Program-made: the position numbers and the translations under genes | Source of the DNA: Sporosarcina sp. NCCP-2222 | GTDB lineage: Bacteria > Bacillota > Bacilli > Bacillales_A > Planococcaceae | NCBI RefSeq assembly: GCF_023168145.1 | Contig: NZ_BQYK01000002.1 | Location: forward strand, 191,165 to 238,321 | Reading direction: 5' to 3' | DNA: 47,157 nucleotides | The notes under the pieces: generated by a model | The model's database searches: none | What the model saw: only the letters and a program-made list of their open reading frames with translations | What the model was told of the DNA's origin: nothing | Shown: positions 17,429 to 24,586 of the stretch, piece by piece | How the letters are laid out: each line of letters begins with the position of its first letter | Numbering within the stretch: position 1 is the stretch's first letter

Positions 17429-18403
17429 TCATGCAGTTCCCATTTTCACGCCGAGCTCTTTCAAATACTGACGATAGGCGATACTCATGCGATCACAGAC
17501 AAGCGATAGTTCTACCTGCAAATCGAGTGGCAATTCTTCAGGTTTTTGATTTTCCACAACTGGCTTATCTTGTGCGAAAATTTCATCCTGGAATTGAATC
17601 AATGCTTCATCACTTAGACCTGTATCGTAATTAAATGACAGGATGCCATAGGCCATGGAACGATCCTCATCGATCGGGCGAACTGTCAGCAGGATGGTCA
17701 TCAGTGTATTGTTCTCCTTGTCTCTCTTCGTAAAGCTCACCGTGAAAGGTCGATGGATTTCATAGGTGTAGTAGACATATTTCGGGATACCCGAGCCATC
17801 CGGATCCGGCTGATAAATCGCGATTTCATCGGAGAAGATACGGTCTCCTTCTTTGTGCACCTTGTAATCATGCACTTCCCGGTGTGATTCTGTCCCTAGT
17901 GCGCCGACATGAACGACCGCAAGATGGCCGACATCGAGAAAGTTTTCAATAATGCGCGGCGGCTTTGCGACCACTTCTTGAGGACCCCAGATGACATGAT
18001 GGTAGCTCTCATCATTCATTGGCTTATATTCAAATAGCTCAGGATCATTCCCCGCAAGGTTCACCCAAATCAATCCATACTTTTCTACGCATGCATACGA
18101 AGTGGCCTTCGCTTTTTTAGGAATCGCCCGCCCTTCCGGAAGCTGCGGAATATGAACGCATGCCCCTTCATCGTCATACTCCCACGCATGATACGGACAA
18201 ACGAGACAGTCATTTTTCACTTCCCCTAGCGAGAGGGCTGCCCCTCTATGGATACAAAGATCCTTGAAGGCGTGAACCCCTTTGCTGTTGCGGAAAATCG
18301 CCAGACGTTCTCCCATTAACACGACTTGGATCGGCGACTCCTTGACGTCTTCTGAACGGCATGCAACTAGCCAATCTTCCAGTACCACTTGATCATCTAT
18401 CAT
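17429..18403 (-). CDS. Rieske-type non-haem iron oxygenase, alpha-subunit-like
   Basis: A 324-residue protein. An N-terminal Rieske domain carries the 2Fe-2S ligands C50/H52 (LCIHRGAALSLG) and C69/H72 (CPYHAWEYD). The C-terminal catalytic domain has NFLDVGHLAVVH, giving the two iron-binding histidines H160 and H165; the third ligand is an acidic residue further on, probably in the DEIFAQDKP stretch. It belongs with single-component-like oxygenases of the vanillate demethylase/ketosteroid hydroxylase kind. No reductase or ferredoxin gene is near, so electrons must come from elsewhere. GGAG lies eight bases before the ATG at 18403 and only two before an ATG at 18409. It diverges from a purine-type permease. 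The substrate is unknown. Confidence 0.88.
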   Translation of the reverse strand: MIDDQVVLEDWLVACRSEDVKESPIQVVLMGERLAIFRNSKGVHAFKDLCIHRGAALSLGEVKNDCLVCPYHAWEYDDEGACVHIPQLPEGRAIPKKAKATSYACVEKYGLIWVNLAGNDPELFEYKPMNDESYHHVIWGPQEVVAKPPRIIENFLDVGHLAVVHVGALGTESHREVHDYKVHKEGDRIFSDEIAIYQPDPDGSGIPKYVYYTYEIHRPFTVSFTKRDKENNTLMTILLTVRPIDEDRSMAYGILSFNYDTGLSDEALIQFQDEIFAQDKPVVENQKPEELPLDLQVELSLVCDRMSIAYRQYLKELGVKMGTA

Positions 18404-18517
18404 TTTCATCGCTCCTTCTGTCTGCTTTGCTCTTTGGTTGCTTTACGTGTTTTTTGACCTTTGCGTTTAATCAATCTATCTACATAGTACGGGAAAATTC
18501 TATAGCCCGTCAACCCC

Positions 18518-18592
18518 AAACACGAACTATATTTAATACCAATATTTTTTTGTTCGTTTTTTATATACAAAACCGAATAAAAACTATATAAT
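18518..18592 (+). promoter_or_regulatory. Two PurR boxes and promoter upstream of the NCS2 permease
   Basis: AAACACGAACTAT (18518-18530, plus) and its inverted partner AAAAACGAACAAA (minus strand of 18549-18561) each match the B. subtilis PurBox pattern AWWWCCGAACWWT at 11 of 13 positions. They face each other with an 18-base gap (16 when the boxes are taken as 14-mers), the usual arrangement. A promoter follows directly: TATACA (18564-18569), 17 bases, TATAAT (18587-18592). PurR binding here should repress the permease when PRPP is low. Confidence 0.75.
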
Positions 18593-18637
18593 TCACTTGA
18601 AAAGTTCGTAATAAGCCAAAAAGAGAGGTTAGCAACT

Positions 18638-19969
18638 ATGGAAAAGAAACCGGATGGCATCATTATTGGCGTCAATGAAAAAGTAAGCGCCCCAAAAGCC
18701 TTGGTTCTCGGATTACAGCACGTACTCGCGATGGACTTATATATCGCCCCGATCATCATTGCAGGACTTCTTTCTTTAACAGTAGAAAATACGTCTTTCT
18801 TTATCCAAATGTGTTTCTTCGCAACAGGCATTGCCACATTGATTCAAACCGGTGCCGGCATCAAGCTCCCTGTTGTGCAAGGGCCATCCTATGTTCCGGT
18901 TGGCGCCATTGCGGCAATCGGCAGTAAATTGGGACTTGGCGCTATCGCAGGGAGTTTGATTCCCGGTGCTATTTTTATCGCCCTACTTGGCTATCCTTTG
19001 AAATGGTTCGCGAAAGCGGTCCGCAAAACAATTCCTCCACTCGTTGGCGGAACGGTTATTATCATCGTAGGAATTGCGTTAATGCCGATCGGCCTGAATA
19101 ATATTTTCCTTGCGGAAGGCAGTATTGGCACGAATATTATCGTAGCTTCCGTTTCAGCTATCATTGTGATTGTTTGTATGCTGCTCGGCCGGAGACTTGG
19201 CGGCATTGGTACCTTCTTCCGCTTGGTCTCTGTCATTCTCGCAATCGTTGGCGGCACCATTACGGCAAGCATTCTGGGAACCGTTGATTTCTCACCTGTC
19301 TGGGACGCAGCCTGGTTCTCCTTGCCATCACTATTGCCATTTGGTAAACCGGTCTTTAACACGGGTGCTATCATCTCCATGATTTTCGTCTATTTAATTA
19401 TCTTGATTGAAACGACCGGTACCTGGTTTGTCGTCTCGACAGTAACAGGAGAAGAGCTTGACGAAAAGCGGTTAAACCGTGCTTCGTTCGGAGAAGGGCT
19501 CGGCTGTCTTGCTGGATCGCTCGTCGGCAGTACACCGATGACCGGCTACTCTTCCAATGCCGGACTTCTTGCAATTACAGGCGTCGCCAGCCGGACCGTC
19601 ATCATGGTCAGCGGAGGGATTCTCGTCTGCCTTGGCCTAGTTCCTAAACTGTCGACTGCCATTACATGCATTCCCGAACCTGTCATCAACGGGATTTTCG
19701 GTATTGTCTGTGTAGCCATTGTTACGAACGGCATGAAAGTCATTCAACCTATTGTCATCGACGACCGCAATATGATGGTCATCGGCCTTCCAATCCTCCT
19801 GACAATCGCCGTCACGGTACTTCCGAAAGAAGTATTGGCGAACGTTCCGGACTGGGCCAACTATATCCTGTCATCCGGCATCACAGTCGGCGCGCTGGCT
19901 ACGGTTTTATTAAACCTAATTATTCCTGTCGCCAAAAAGGAGAAAGCTGAACCGCAATCAATCGAATAA
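18638..19969 (+). CDS. NCS2 family nucleobase permease (xanthine/uracil type)
   Basis: A 443-residue membrane protein with about fourteen hydrophobic segments. It has the NCS2 hallmarks: GLQHVLAMDLYIAP with the conserved Q-H in helix 1, VVQGPSYVPVGA, and the signature GSTPMTGYSSNAGLLAITG with the Asn-Ala pair before G-V-A-S-R. It is of the PbuX/PucJ-K/UraA group and likely imports xanthine or uric acid by proton symport; the PurR boxes upstream favour a purine. GAGAGGTTAGCAACT precedes the ATG. It stands alone with its own terminator. Confidence 0.9.
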   Translation: MEKKPDGIIIGVNEKVSAPKALVLGLQHVLAMDLYIAPIIIAGLLSLTVENTSFFIQMCFFATGIATLIQTGAGIKLPVVQGPSYVPVGAIAAIGSKLGLGAIAGSLIPGAIFIALLGYPLKWFAKAVRKTIPPLVGGTVIIIVGIALMPIGLNNIFLAEGSIGTNIIVASVSAIIVIVCMLLGRRLGGIGTFFRLVSVILAIVGGTITASILGTVDFSPVWDAAWFSLPSLLPFGKPVFNTGAIISMIFVYLIILIETTGTWFVVSTVTGEELDEKRLNRASFGEGLGCLAGSLVGSTPMTGYSSNAGLLAITGVASRTVIMVSGGILVCLGLVPKLSTAITCIPEPVINGIFGIVCVAIVTNGMKVIQPIVIDDRNMMVIGLPILLTIAVTVLPKEVLANVPDWANYILSSGITVGALATVLLNLIIPVAKKEKAEPQSIE

Positions 19970-19975
19970 GAGAAA

Positions 19976-20012
19976 AGAGTGCAAACACGGATTGTGTCTG
20001 CACTCTTTTTTA
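19976..20012 (+). terminator. Terminator after the NCS2 permease, shared with ywbE
   Basis: AGAGTGCA pairs with TGCACTCT, with an inner ACAC/GTGT stem, followed by TTTTTTAG on the plus strand. The minus side is T-rich too, so it probably also stops ywbE transcripts. Confidence 0.92.
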
Positions 20013-20016
20013 GTTT

Positions 20017-20211
20017 TTATTCCAAAATGTCGCATACCCTGCCGACTTGGCCATCAGCCAGGCGTACTTTAATGCCATGCGGATGATAGCTGGAATTCGT
20101 CAACAAATCTTGTACGATACCTTCCGTTTTTGTACCTGTCCGCTGGTCCTTTTTTAAGATGACATTCACTCGCAGCCCGGGCTTCACGTCACTTCTATTC
20201 CGTCCGTCCAT
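20017..20211 (-). CDS. ywbE: YwbE family protein (DUF2196)
   Basis: A 64-residue protein (MDGRNRSDVKPGLRVNVILK, then DQRTGTKTEGIVQDLLT), ending in DGQVGRVCDILE. It is the small conserved YwbE family, widespread in bacteria and of unknown function; the fold is predicted to be a compact beta-barrel with a KOW/SH3-like G-x-V-x-x-I-L-x-K-x-x-Q-R-T-G pattern. The ATG at 20211 has GGGAG nine bases upstream. The start lies inside the 3' end of the methyltransferase gene, with a 17-base overlap, so the two are probably one operon. Confidence 0.9.
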   Translation of the reverse strand: MDGRNRSDVKPGLRVNVILKKDQRTGTKTEGIVQDLLTNSSYHPHGIKVRLADGQVGRVCDILE

Positions 20212-20815
20212 TTTGCATTTCTCCCTCTTTTTTAAATATGCATTGTACCACATGGGCTTTCCCTGTGTGGAGCTGCCCTTCCTCGCGATACACTTCTCCT
20301 ATATAAAAGTGTTCGATAAAATGACTTTGAAAGCTTTGCAGCAGGTTAAGCGGTTCAACTAACAATGCCTCGTCACGCGGCCCGCCTGTCCCATAGCGCA
20401 GTTGATCCTTCGTGTATAGTTCACTGATATAGAGGCCACCCGACCGGAGTGATTGCTGAATTCCCTCTATTGTGCGTTTCATCACTTTTTCGGGAAAATG
20501 GCCAAAGACGTGAACAATGGCATCCCACTGTTCAAATCCCCACTCCACATCCGCCAAATCATGCAGCTCCGTCTTGACAGCCACTCCTTTTTCCGCTGCC
20601 AATCTCTGTGTCTTTTCCAGACCCGACTCGGCATAATCCCATGCCGTCACATCAAAGCCAAGCGTCGCCAAATAAACGGCATTCCGCCCCTCCCCTTCCG
20701 CGATGCATAGCACTTTGCCTTTCGGTATCTGCTTCGCCGCCTTGACGACGAACTGATTCGGCTCTTTTCCATAAACATATTCCTCTGTATCAAAACGTTC
20801 ATGCCATGGATTCAT
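20195..20815 (-). CDS. Class I SAM-dependent methyltransferase
   Basis: A 206-residue protein with the Rossmann-type SAM site: motif I VLCIAEGEGRNAVYLA (E-G-E-G-R-N in place of the usual G-x-G-x-G, as in TehB-like and thiopurine-type enzymes), the acidic end of strand 2 in VTAWDYAE, and the DAIVHVFGHFP motif. It resembles the TehB-like group of small-molecule methyltransferases. The substrate is unknown. The ATG at 20815 begins MNPWHERFDTEEYVYGKEPN, a typical opening of this group. It overlaps ywbE by 17 bases. The repeat array begins about 115 bases upstream of its start. Confidence 0.87.
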   Translation of the reverse strand: MNPWHERFDTEEYVYGKEPNQFVVKAAKQIPKGKVLCIAEGEGRNAVYLATLGFDVTAWDYAESGLEKTQRLAAEKGVAVKTELHDLADVEWGFEQWDAIVHVFGHFPEKVMKRTIEGIQQSLRSGGLYISELYTKDQLRYGTGGPRDEALLVEPLNLLQSFQSHFIEHFYIGEVYREEGQLHTGKAHVVQCIFKKEGEMQNGRTE

Positions 20816-20927
20816 CGATCATGCGTCCCTTCCCTCTGCATTTCTTTCAGTGTAGCACGGAATCCCACTGTAGATGGTTTCCTTACTCCTACGATTAGTC
20901 CGGTTTTAGGGCGCCTGATCAAAATTC

Positions 20928-21630
20928 TAGCGTTCGCATTAGGTTTATTGGCGTTCAGCTCGAGTTATTGGCGATCGGCTTGAGTTATTGGCGTTCAGCT
21001 GGAGTTATTGGCGTTCAGCCACGGTTTCTGGCGTTCAGCCACGGTTTCTGGCGTCCAACTCGATTATCTGGCGTTCGGCCACGGTTTCTGGCGTTCGACT
21101 TGATTATCTGGCGTTCGGCCACGGTTTCTGGCGTTCAACTCGATTATCTGGCGTTCGGCCACGGTTTCTGGCGTTCAACTCGATTATCTGGCGTTCGGCC
21201 ACGGTTTCTGGCGTTCGACTCGATTATCTGGCGTTCGGCCACGGTTTCTGGCGTTCAACTCGATTATCTGGCGTTCAGCCGTGGTTTCTGCCTTTCAACT
21301 TGATAATCTGGCGTTCGGCCACGGTTTCTGGCGTTCAACTCGATTATCTGGCGTTCGGCCACGGTATCTGGCGTTCGGCCACGGTTTCTGGCGTTCAACT
21401 CGATTATCTGGCGTTCAGCCACGGTTTCTGGCGTTCGACTTGATTATCTGGCGTTCGGCTACGGTTTCTGGCGTTCAACTCGATTATCTGGCGTTCGGCC
21501 ACGGTTTCTGGCGTTCAACTCGATTATCTGGCGTTCGGCCACGGTTTCTGGCGTTCAACTTGATTATCTGGCGTTCGGCTACGGTTTCTGGCGTTCGACT
21601 TGATTATCTGGCGTCCTAGTTTTTCTGGCA
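20928..21630. repeat. Tandem array 1: 20-bp monomers, 34 consecutive copies
   Basis: The core CTGGCGTTC recurs every 20 bases exactly, from 20951 to 21611, without one insertion or deletion (34 monomers), with a further degenerate copy at each end. Two types alternate: type A CTGGCGTTCGGCCACGGTTT and type B CTGGCGTTC followed by RACTYGATTAT, making a 40-bp higher-order unit. Alternation breaks at 21011/21031 and at 21351/21371. Differences are mostly transitions. The left five copies carry TTATTGGCG in place of TTTCTGGCG. Open frames on the plus strand across it are a by-product of the period and the lack of stop triplets. It fills the gap between two divergent genes. Confidence 0.97.
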
Positions 21631-21713
21631 TTGGCGTCCGGATTCTCACTTTTAACTCTAGTTTCTGTTATTCAGCTCCGGGCTTCTGCCGTTCAAACTA
21701 ATTTTCATCGAAA

Positions 21714-21740
21714 TGAAATTTTTTCACCACTTGACCCGTT
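21714..21740 (+). promoter_or_regulatory. Candidate ECF-type (autoregulatory) promoter of the sigma/anti-sigma operon
   Basis: TGAAAT followed by a T run (21714-21719 onward) and CGTT at 21737-21740, with 17 bases between them. It matches the ECF pattern TGAAAC-N16/17-CGT. It lies 57 bases before the sigma factor ATG and directly beyond the repeat array. Autoregulation is usual for ECF operons. Confidence 0.6.
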
Positions 21741-21761
21741 ATACTGAATGAAACAAATAAA

Positions 21762-21775
21762 GACATGCGCATGTC
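21762..21775. promoter_or_regulatory. Perfect 14-bp palindrome in the sigma operon leader
   Basis: GACATGCGCATGTC is a perfect inverted repeat with no loop, located between the candidate ECF promoter and the AAGGAGG site of the sigma gene. It could be an operator for an unknown regulator. There is no direct evidence for a role. Confidence 0.45.
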
Positions 21776-21797
21776 CGTTTCAAGCAAGGAGGTCACC

Positions 21798-22364
21798 ATG
21801 GCAGAAGAGCAGCTTTGGATACGCCAAGTATTGGCAGGCGATAAGCAAGCGTTCGCTAACATTATTAATCGATATAAAAACCCACTATATGCAACCATTT
21901 TGCGGATGACCAAAAATCCGCAGGACGCTCAAGATCTTGTACAAGATGCTTTTATTAAAGTGTACCGCAATCTTCACAAATATGATGGAGGCGGCGCTTT
22001 TTCCGGATGGCTCTACCGGGTGGCCATCAATCATTGCATGGATGAGTTTCGAAAAAAGCAGTATTCCACTGTGCAGGTGCAACTGGACGAAGAAGCGATC
22101 ATCAACCCCAATCATCCTGAAATCGTGTTTTTGAAAAAAGAGAAAAGCCGTCAATTGGAGCGACTGATCTCCACTTTGCCGGAGGACGAGCGACTCATCA
22201 TCCTTCTTCGCTATGTGAACGAAATTAGTTACGAGGAGATTTCTGAACTGCTGGGCGTTCCTTTGTCTACCGTTCGGAATAAACTGCATCGGGCGAAGAA
22301 AAAGATGAGAGACACCGTGAAACGTGAAGGAGGTTTTTATCATGAATTGTCCAACGGGGGATAA
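21798..22364 (+). CDS. ECF-type RNA polymerase sigma factor
   Basis: A 188-residue sigma-70 family protein. Region 2 (about residues 20-85) has ANIINRYKNPLYATILRMTK and QDLVQDAFIKVYRNL; region 4 (about 120-175) has PEDERLIILLRYVNEISYEE and a helix-turn-helix SELLGVPLSTVRNKLHRAK. AAGGAGG lies before the ATG at 21798, which settles the start. It overlaps the next gene, an anti-sigma factor, by 23 bases. The pair responds to an extracytoplasmic signal. It is distinct from sigW at 38.6-39.2 kb. Confidence 0.95.
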   Translation: MAEEQLWIRQVLAGDKQAFANIINRYKNPLYATILRMTKNPQDAQDLVQDAFIKVYRNLHKYDGGGAFSGWLYRVAINHCMDEFRKKQYSTVQVQLDEEAIINPNHPEIVFLKKEKSRQLERLISTLPEDERLIILLRYVNEISYEEISELLGVPLSTVRNKLHRAKKKMRDTVKREGGFYHELSNGG

Positions 22365-23922
22365 ACTTTCACAATATGTTGATTCTTTGCTGCCAAGCGA
22401 GGAGCATGCGGAAATCAAGAGACACGTCGAGACATGCAAGTCATGCCAAACTGTGGTCTCTGCTTACCAAGAAGAACAGGTCTTCCTGGAGGAGACTTTG
22501 AAGACGCCGATGTTGCCCGATCACTTCGCAGATATGGTATTGGATCAAGTAGAGCCTTACGAACAACCTGTAACAAAGCGCCGATTCAGCGCTTGGAAAC
22601 AGGTTTCCGTTGCCGTTGCCGGAATTCTATTGGCTGTCGGCATTGGTGCAAGTCTAAATCCAAGCTTCGCAAAATTCATAGGCGGCTTGTTCTCCACTGA
22701 CCAAGTCGATAACGGATTAAAAATAGCAGCGGATGCAGGTTTGGCTGAGCGAGTGAACTTACAAACAGAGGATCAGGGGCTGACGTTTGTTGTAGAAGAT
22801 GTCATTGCTGATTCGTCTAGAATCTCGCTTTCATACAAAGTGTTGAATAAAGACGGCAAAGCGATGGATACCGATTTGCGGTTTTACGAATCGGGCAATA
22901 CGGTCACCGCAACAAATCAAAATGGCCAACCACTGGAAGAATGGGGAACTGGCTGGCAAGAAGGAAGCGATTACGGCAACATTGAATTCTCTTTGCGTAG
23001 TCATGGCGATTCGGAGAACGTAACAATTCGTTTTGATTTGGTAGAACTCAATGGAGTCAAAGGCAACTGGCAGCTGGAAGTCCCTGTCGATTTGCATGAG
23101 AACCGCAAACTGACAAAGAAGATGGATTTGAAGAATGCTACTGGGATCCATCACGGTGTCCAAATCGATCTGAAAAAGCTGCAGATCGCACCTTCTTCAA
23201 TAGAATTATCGTACGAGACTGTTTTTACAAAAGAGGAAAGAAGGAAATCAGAAGAGGCCAAACGAAAGTTTGAGGATATGTTCGGCAAAGATAGCATGGA
23301 TTCGCTTGTCTTCGGAAACAACACCTCGATTGCCTATCATATTGAAAATGCGAAAGGTGACGTTATCTACTCTGCCGGCCGTTCCACAAGAGAGGAAACC
23401 GGTTTGCTGCGAGGAAGCGGCGAGGATATTGACATCACAGGAGGCACGGCTTGGATTGATTCCTTCGTCCCTAAAGGTGAAGAACAACTGACCTTTGTAT
23501 TGGATGGAGTCTATAAAACGGAGCCGACTGACCTTTCTCTTGAATTTAAACCAAAGGACATTAAAAAAGATCCTGTTTCCTTCAGCTATAAAGGAAGTCA
23601 TTTAACAATTAAAAGCGTGAAAAAGCCCCTTTTCAGCAAAGATAACTCTGTTGTGATCAAAATGGAAGGCGGCATGGTCTCGCTTGATGATGATTTCGGC
23701 AGCTGGATTGCTGTAGACGATCAAGGAAATAGCTACACCGGCAACTTCAATGGTTCCATTTTCGATGAGAAAGATAAAAACGGACGCCATAAGGCAGAGC
23801 TGGATTTAGTGTTGGAAGGGTTACAGGAAGTCCCGGAGGAATTAACGCTTTATCTCGTCACCAAACGAAGCTATTACCCAGTTGAAAAACAATGGAAAGT
23901 TCCGTTGACTGAAAAAGAGTAA
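22342..23922 (+). CDS. Membrane anti-sigma factor with zinc-binding ZAS motif and DUF4179/DUF5643-type outer domain
   Basis: A 526-residue single-pass protein. Residues 1-45 hold a ZAS-type anti-sigma motif H28-x3-C32-x2-C35 (HVETCKSC). One membrane helix spans about 87-105 (VSVAVAGILLAVGIGASLN). The rest, about 420 residues, is extracytoplasmic and beta-rich, with the DUF4179 domain after the helix (VNLQTEDQGLTFVVEDVIAD) and a DUF5643-like second half. It should hold the ECF factor encoded just upstream and release it on a cell-envelope signal. GAAGGAGG eight bases before the ATG at 22342 supports this start. The large outer part is the likely sensor; its ligand is unknown. Confidence 0.88.
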   Translation: MNCPTGDKLSQYVDSLLPSEEHAEIKRHVETCKSCQTVVSAYQEEQVFLEETLKTPMLPDHFADMVLDQVEPYEQPVTKRRFSAWKQVSVAVAGILLAVGIGASLNPSFAKFIGGLFSTDQVDNGLKIAADAGLAERVNLQTEDQGLTFVVEDVIADSSRISLSYKVLNKDGKAMDTDLRFYESGNTVTATNQNGQPLEEWGTGWQEGSDYGNIEFSLRSHGDSENVTIRFDLVELNGVKGNWQLEVPVDLHENRKLTKKMDLKNATGIHHGVQIDLKKLQIAPSSIELSYETVFTKEERRKSEEAKRKFEDMFGKDSMDSLVFGNNTSIAYHIENAKGDVIYSAGRSTREETGLLRGSGEDIDITGGTAWIDSFVPKGEEQLTFVLDGVYKTEPTDLSLEFKPKDIKKDPVSFSYKGSHLTIKSVKKPLFSKDNSVVIKMEGGMVSLDDDFGSWIAVDDQGNSYTGNFNGSIFDEKDKNGRHKAELDLVLEGLQEVPEELTLYLVTKRSYYPVEKQWKVPLTEKE

Positions 23923-23930
23923 TACGCGAT

Positions 23931-23970
23931 AGACTGCTGCTTGCCAGATGGCTTTGCAGTAGTCTTTTAT
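23931..23970 (+). terminator. Terminator after the anti-sigma gene
   Basis: AGACTGCTGC pairs with GCAGTAGTCT (one G-T pair), with an inner GCC/GGC stem, then TTTTAT. It starts eight bases after the stop. Confidence 0.82.
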
Positions 23971-24090
23971 ATTTGCTTGTATAGCCAAGAATGGTTGTCA
24001 CTAAATTGCCGCAATCAATAAAAGCCCCACTCTGCCGCAACCCGTTCACTCTTTTCAAGATTACGGCCAAGTTGGAAGTTTGACGAATAG

Positions 24091-24135
24091 TAGTAGACCC
24101 CCTAAACTATATTTATTAGTTGAGGGGGTCTACTA
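24091..24135 (+). promoter_or_regulatory. 45-bp near-perfect palindrome over promoter and ribosome binding site of the marR gene
   Basis: Left arm TAGTAGACCCCCTAAACTA (24091-24109) and right arm (24117-24135) pair at 18 of 19 positions around a 7-base centre. A TTGACG at 24080-24085 with 17-base spacing gives TAAACT (24103-24108) as a possible -10 inside the left arm, and the GAGGGGG ribosome binding site is in the right arm. It is the likely MarR operator, and the RNA could fold so that the site pairs with CCCCCT. Confidence 0.8.
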
Positions 24136-24137
24136 AT

Positions 24138-24584
24138 TTGAAAGAGAAATTGAAAGAAGCCATTGATTTATTCGAGGAAGTCATGATCTACGGTTCCGAA
24201 CAGGTCATGAAATCTGTCGATATTGATATTTGGAAAGAATATTCACCTGAACAAATTCAAGTGCTTAAAATTCTTTCGACCCAAGGACCGCTTTCGAATG
24301 GGAAGCTAGCTGAAATCCAAGGGGTTCATAAGAGCGCTGTTTCTATTCGCTTGAGGAGACTAGAGGAAAAAGGATTAGTCACTTCCTCCAAGAATCCTAC
24401 TGACCAACGCACAAAGGTAATAGAACTGACTTCGTCGGGAGTAGAAATTCTTAGCCAATCGAATGAGGCAGTCTACGAAAGTATCGTTGAGTTATTTAAC
24501 GGCCATATCAATGAAGAGGAAATAGATACGTTTGTAAAAACGTTCCGTAAACTAAAAGATATTTTACATATGAGAGGAATGTGA
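24138..24584 (+). CDS. MarR-family transcriptional regulator
   Basis: A 148-residue MarR protein with the winged helix in its middle: PLSNGKLAEIQGVHKSAVSI as the helix-turn-helix and RLEEKGLVTSSKNPTDQRTK as the wing with the D-x-R motif. The start is a TTG at 24138, eight bases after GAGGGGG; a TTG at 24120 lies before the ribosome binding site and is unlikely. It overlaps the MMPL start region and precedes it in one operon, the same arrangement as ydgG-ydgH in B. subtilis. It probably represses its own operon through the 45-bp palindrome. Confidence 0.92.
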   Translation: MKEKLKEAIDLFEEVMIYGSEQVMKSVDIDIWKEYSPEQIQVLKILSTQGPLSNGKLAEIQGVHKSAVSIRLRRLEEKGLVTSSKNPTDQRTKVIELTSSGVEILSQSNEAVYESIVELFNGHINEEEIDTFVKTFRKLKDILHMRGM

Positions 24585-24586
24585 CT

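Noticed and set aside
18480..18637. Purine riboswitch upstream of the NCS2 permease
   Set aside because: The conserved purine-aptamer junction sequences are not present; the region instead has PurR boxes and a short leader.
20968..21619. Three long overlapping plus-strand open frames across array 1
   Set aside because: They arise because a 20-bp repeat without stop triplets is open in all three plus frames. They repeat every 20 residues in every frame, have no ribosome binding sites and no family likeness.
20928..21630. CRISPR array
   Set aside because: Monomers are 20 bp with no unique spacers; the variable halves are only two recurring types. No cas genes are near.
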